A DNA stretch of 64,000 nt from Musa acuminata AAA Group (lineage: Eukaryota; Streptophyta; Magnoliopsida; Zingiberales; Musaceae). The translations under genes were made by a program, and so were the position numbers. The notes under the pieces are model-generated. The model was not told the origin of the DNA and did no database searches. It saw only the letters and a list, made by a program, of their open reading frames with translations. Below, one piece after another: positions 61,459-64,000 of the stretch. The stretch lies in the NCBI RefSeq assembly GCF_036884655.1, contig NC_088359.1, positions 19,825,501 through 19,889,500 on the forward strand, in the 5' to 3' direction. Numbering within the stretch: position 1 is the first letter of the stretch; each line of letters opens with the position of its first letter.

Positions 61459-61663
61459 ATCCGTTATCATTAAAAACATAACTAAGATATTAAAATTATA
61501 TTTTTACACATCGTTTTTATGCTTCTATAGGTAAAATCGACGGCATCAGATCAAATAAAACTAGATATTTCACTTTCGTATAGGGATTCTAATATAAATT
61601 ATTTAAGTTGAGGGATCGGGGAGCTACAGAGGCGGGATAATCTATAATTAGCCCATGCCATTA

Positions 61664-62758
61664 TACCTCTGAGGCTGAAAAAAGTTGTTGAACGGGGTTG
61701 ATGGAACATAAACGAGTGGGGGTGGATGTTACGAGCATATCTAGCATCTTTATGTGCGTAGATGTTGGTCTTTGTATCACTAGTCGGCCAAAGATTACTC
61801 ACTCATGCGCTAAAACTCACCGGTGCCGCCGTCGCTCGCCGCTCTCCTTGTGGTGCACCCCTCGCTGCTGTCTCCGCCTCCATCGCCTCGACTTCGGTTC
61901 CGACCCCGTCGCTGCTGCCTTCATCTCCTCCCATGCCCGCCCTCCACCTCGTCAAGAACGCCATCGCCACCGGGCACGGAGGCGGAGTGCGGAGGGCGGA
62001 GGACGGCGTAAGGTGGAGAGGAGGAGGGACATAGCTCGGATTTGGGCCCGAAGATTTAATTTATTTTATTATTCCCTAATCCTCAAAGGGATGGAAGCAT
62101 TCGACAGCAAATAAATACATTTGAAGGCGAGGGTTACAAAACCGGACGGTGCACGCCCCTACAAACCCGCATGTGTCATTCGGTTTAATCTGGTTTTTTA
62201 GAGATCCATTTAGACCGGCCGGATTTGGATGCGGTTTGTTTACATATAACTATGCTTCTTGCACGATCCATGTATTAACTCGGCACCTCACGGACTTCTT
62301 ATTCTCTTATGATCATCTTCTAAGTTGAGTCGAGAGAATGGATAATTGAAAAATTTTATATTACAAAATTATGTTATTAACGTCGTGGTTAGCCCAATAT
62401 GATCCGGACCCGTATGCATAGGGTTTGACTCTGAAGTGAAAATGTCAAACTCTTAATATGTCATTTGCATAAAGACCGAGATCATGAAGTGAAAATGTCA
62501 AACTCTTAATATGTCATTTGCATAAAGACCGAGATCAAGAGACGTTTTTTTATTTATCTTCAAGTTAGTAACTCGAAATAGATGAATATGAACATAGATA
62601 GATCAAAATATAATTTTTTTTTATTTTTTTTATATTAAAGATGAATTTTTATATTTGATTATAAAATGACAGAATATTTGATAAAATATTATATGAGGAT
62701 GTAGTTGCCTCTAACAATCTTTTGATCTTTTATTCACACGATGAAAATAAGGGGACAA
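61664..62758. other. Intergenic; GC-rich block then AT-rich DNA
   Basis: At 61800-62035 a GC-rich block has open frames in several phases (Pro/Ser/Arg-rich), without a recognised domain. From 62100 it is mixed DNA and from 62560 AT-rich. A perfect-looking 53-bp duplication is listed separately. No gene is called. Confidence 0.4.
62432..62537. repeat. 53-bp tandem duplication, nearly identical copies
   Basis: The block from TGAAGTGAAAATGTCAAACT to AAGACCGAGATCA at 62432-62484 is repeated at 62485-62537. The sequence identity indicates a recent event or an assembly doubling. Confidence 0.92.
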
Positions 62759-63498
62759 TGTTGATAAGTAGATAAGATTTCCTCAAGGCAGTTGAGGAAA
62801 TCTCTAAGTAGTTGAGAAAAATCCTCCCAACTGAATGTGTATAACCTCCGTGCTGAGTGTGTATAAATAGCTATCAAGAGCTCACTATCAAATGTATTAG
62901 CCAATTACATCTTATACATTTCATAGTTTCTTTTATAATTTCTATCTGTCGTCTTCTCGCTGTTTGACTCCTCACAACTGCTTCCCGACCGGAGTCCACC
63001 GCCTCCCCTTGGGTCACAACCGCAGCCGCTCTACCATCCCTCTCGTGGCGATGTCTCCACCCCTCAGCCGTAGCCATTCACTGCAGCCTACTGCAGCACT
63101 TGCGGTTGCTAATATCAGATCCGTGGGCAACGCTCCTAAAGGAAGCACAATCACGACCTTTGTTTCTACCGCCGGCTGCTGCTCCCTTGCCAACCGAAGT
63201 CTTCCGCTGACAACTCCGTCGCTCTTCCGGCCACCAAACTCCAACACTGCATTACTGCAACTATCTCCAACCTTGCAGATTTCTCCAGCATCGCTGCAGA
63301 AATCGCTGCAAGCTGCAGAGATTTCTCCCACCTCGCTGCAACAATCTCTCCTGCATTCTGCATCGCGCTGCAGCCTCCTCTGCAGTTCATCACTGTAGCT
63401 TCATCACTGCAGCCTCCTCTACAGCGCATTGATCTGCTTTTCTCCTCCTCTCTCCCTCCTATATCTTTTATTATTTAAACCGCCACAAAATATCTGGG
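62759..63498 (+). mobile_element. 5' LTR and leader of a Ty1-copia element (right LTR edge not resolved)
   Basis: A TGTTGATAAG start at 62759, after AT-rich DNA, opens a block with TATAAATA at 62862-62869. It lies directly upstream of a copia gag. The LTR end and primer site are not recognised, so leader and LTR are given together. The Ser/Pro/Ala-rich frame at 62964-63398 is probably not a gene. The window ends inside the element. Confidence 0.5.
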
Positions 63499-64000
63499 AT
63501 GTCTTCATTTTCCCCTTCCGATATTCCTATCCCTGTTTCTGTAGGAATTCTGAGTACTTCTCAAAGTTTTATCACCATCAATGCTACAGCACTCATTCCC
63601 TTCAAATTATCCAAAGGCGGTAATTACGCATCTTGGCGGGCACAACTTTCTAATCTTCTATTTGGTTATGATCTCCTAGGTTACATTGATGGCTCTCTCC
63701 CGTGTCCACCTGACATGGTCAACATCCCAGGCGAACCCAGTCCAGTGCCAAATCCAGCCCACAAACTATGGTTACGTCAAGATCGCCTCATCCTCCAAGC
63801 TATTCAAGCTTCCGTTGCTGGATCCGTTGCCCCGCTGATATCCTCATGTACGACTGCTGTAGAAGCATGGTGCAAGTTACAAACAACTTTGGCAAATCGC
63901 TCACGTACTCGTATGCTCGGACTTCTCTCCAATCTGATGAAAACAAAATAAGAGGGAAGTACTATTGCTGATTATCTACAAACTATCAAAGTTATCATCG
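63499..64000 (+). CDS. Copia gag polypeptide, N-terminal part (window edge; one premature stop)
   Basis: From the ATG at 63499, 150 residues read as a copia-type gag start. Features are the ILSTSQSFITINATALIPFKL segment in part, GGNYASWRAQLSNLLFGYDLLGYIDG (cut by me to key words), and W residues at the usual places, then LGLLSNLMKTK. A TAA stop at 63949-63951 interrupts. The frame continues as EGSTIADYLQTIKVI to the window end, so the stop is a change in an otherwise intact reading. Gag packages element RNA in virus-like particles. It is likely a younger or recently silenced copy. The lineage (Ale/Retrofit type) is a guess from the gag wording. Confidence 0.75.

Larger units (their letters stand above)
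56359..61654. mobile_element. Mutator-like element with nested LTR insertions
   Basis: The left end GGGCTAATTA (56359) and right end TAATTAGCCC (61654) are perfect 10-bp inverted repeats. They continue inward as an imperfect inverted repeat of about 170 bp (for example GATCCCT against AGGGATC, TAAAACGAT-like words against ATCGTTTTTATG). It is flanked by 9-bp direct repeats, GTGTCATTA (56350-56358) and ATGCCATTA (61655-61663), seven of nine matching. Removing the two LTR insertions leaves about 640 bp, close in size and end sequence to the copy at 43110-43857. There is no transposase. Confidence 0.8.

Noticed and set aside
61698..62114. 138-residue Arg/Ser/Pro-rich frame
   Set aside because: A GC-rich patch open in three phases at once, without a domain; no evidence that any one is real.

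Overview
The window is plant nuclear DNA. It has spliced genes with AT-rich introns, GC-rich coding starts, many LTR-retrotransposon and MITE remnants, and long TA and GA microsatellites. The GC-rich first exon of the hydrolase gene, the GC-rich intronless zinc-finger gene and the look of the LTR families suggest a monocot, and I would guess a banana relative (Musaceae). That is an inference; nothing in the sequence names the species.

Layout. 1-6.9 kb: the decayed pol end and 3' LTR of an Angela/Tork-type Ty1-copia element, then SIRE/Maximus-type copia debris ending in a recognisable LTR. 7.9-18.6 kb, minus strand: a complete seven-exon alpha/beta-hydrolase gene of the WAV2/BEM46/ABHD13 family. 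All splice junctions keep frame and give 319 residues. Its fifth intron carries a 4.5-kb non-coding LTR element in the opposite orientation. 18.6-25.5 kb: intergenic DNA rich in TA microsatellites, with a GC-rich gypsy-like remnant. 25.5-41 kb, plus strand: an NF-YA (CCAAT-binding HAP2) gene with five coding exons and a miR169-type site in the 3' UTR. Its non-coding parts hold a nine-copy tandem array of about 160 bp, a Tourist-type MITE, a large inverted repeat with arms of about 0.7 kb, and telomere-like repeats. 41-49 kb: intergenic, with a Mutator-like foldback MITE. 49.1-49.7 kb, plus: an intronless single C2H2 zinc-finger repressor (GIS/ZFP type, QALGGH and a C-terminal EAR-like motif). 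51.3-53.6 kb, minus: a truncated, broken NB-ARC-LRR pseudogene. 56.4-61.7 kb: a Mutator-like element (9-bp imperfect target duplication) into which a second copy of the 4-kb non-coding LTR family and a solo LTR of another family have inserted. 62.8-64 kb: the 5' end of another Ty1-copia element with an almost open gag.

The three intact or nearly intact genes (hydrolase, NF-YA, zinc finger) have no shared pathway visible here; they are neighbours by position only. Two are transcription factors, and NF-YA carries the expected signature of miR169 control. The NF-YA N-terminus has an apparent one-base frame problem just after the likely start codon, which should be checked against reads or transcripts.

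No prokaryote-type system, CRISPR array or tRNA/rRNA gene was found. The most interesting structures are the nested transposon at 56.4-61.7 kb, the paired copies of the non-coding LTR family, and the hairpin-forming intron of NF-YA.
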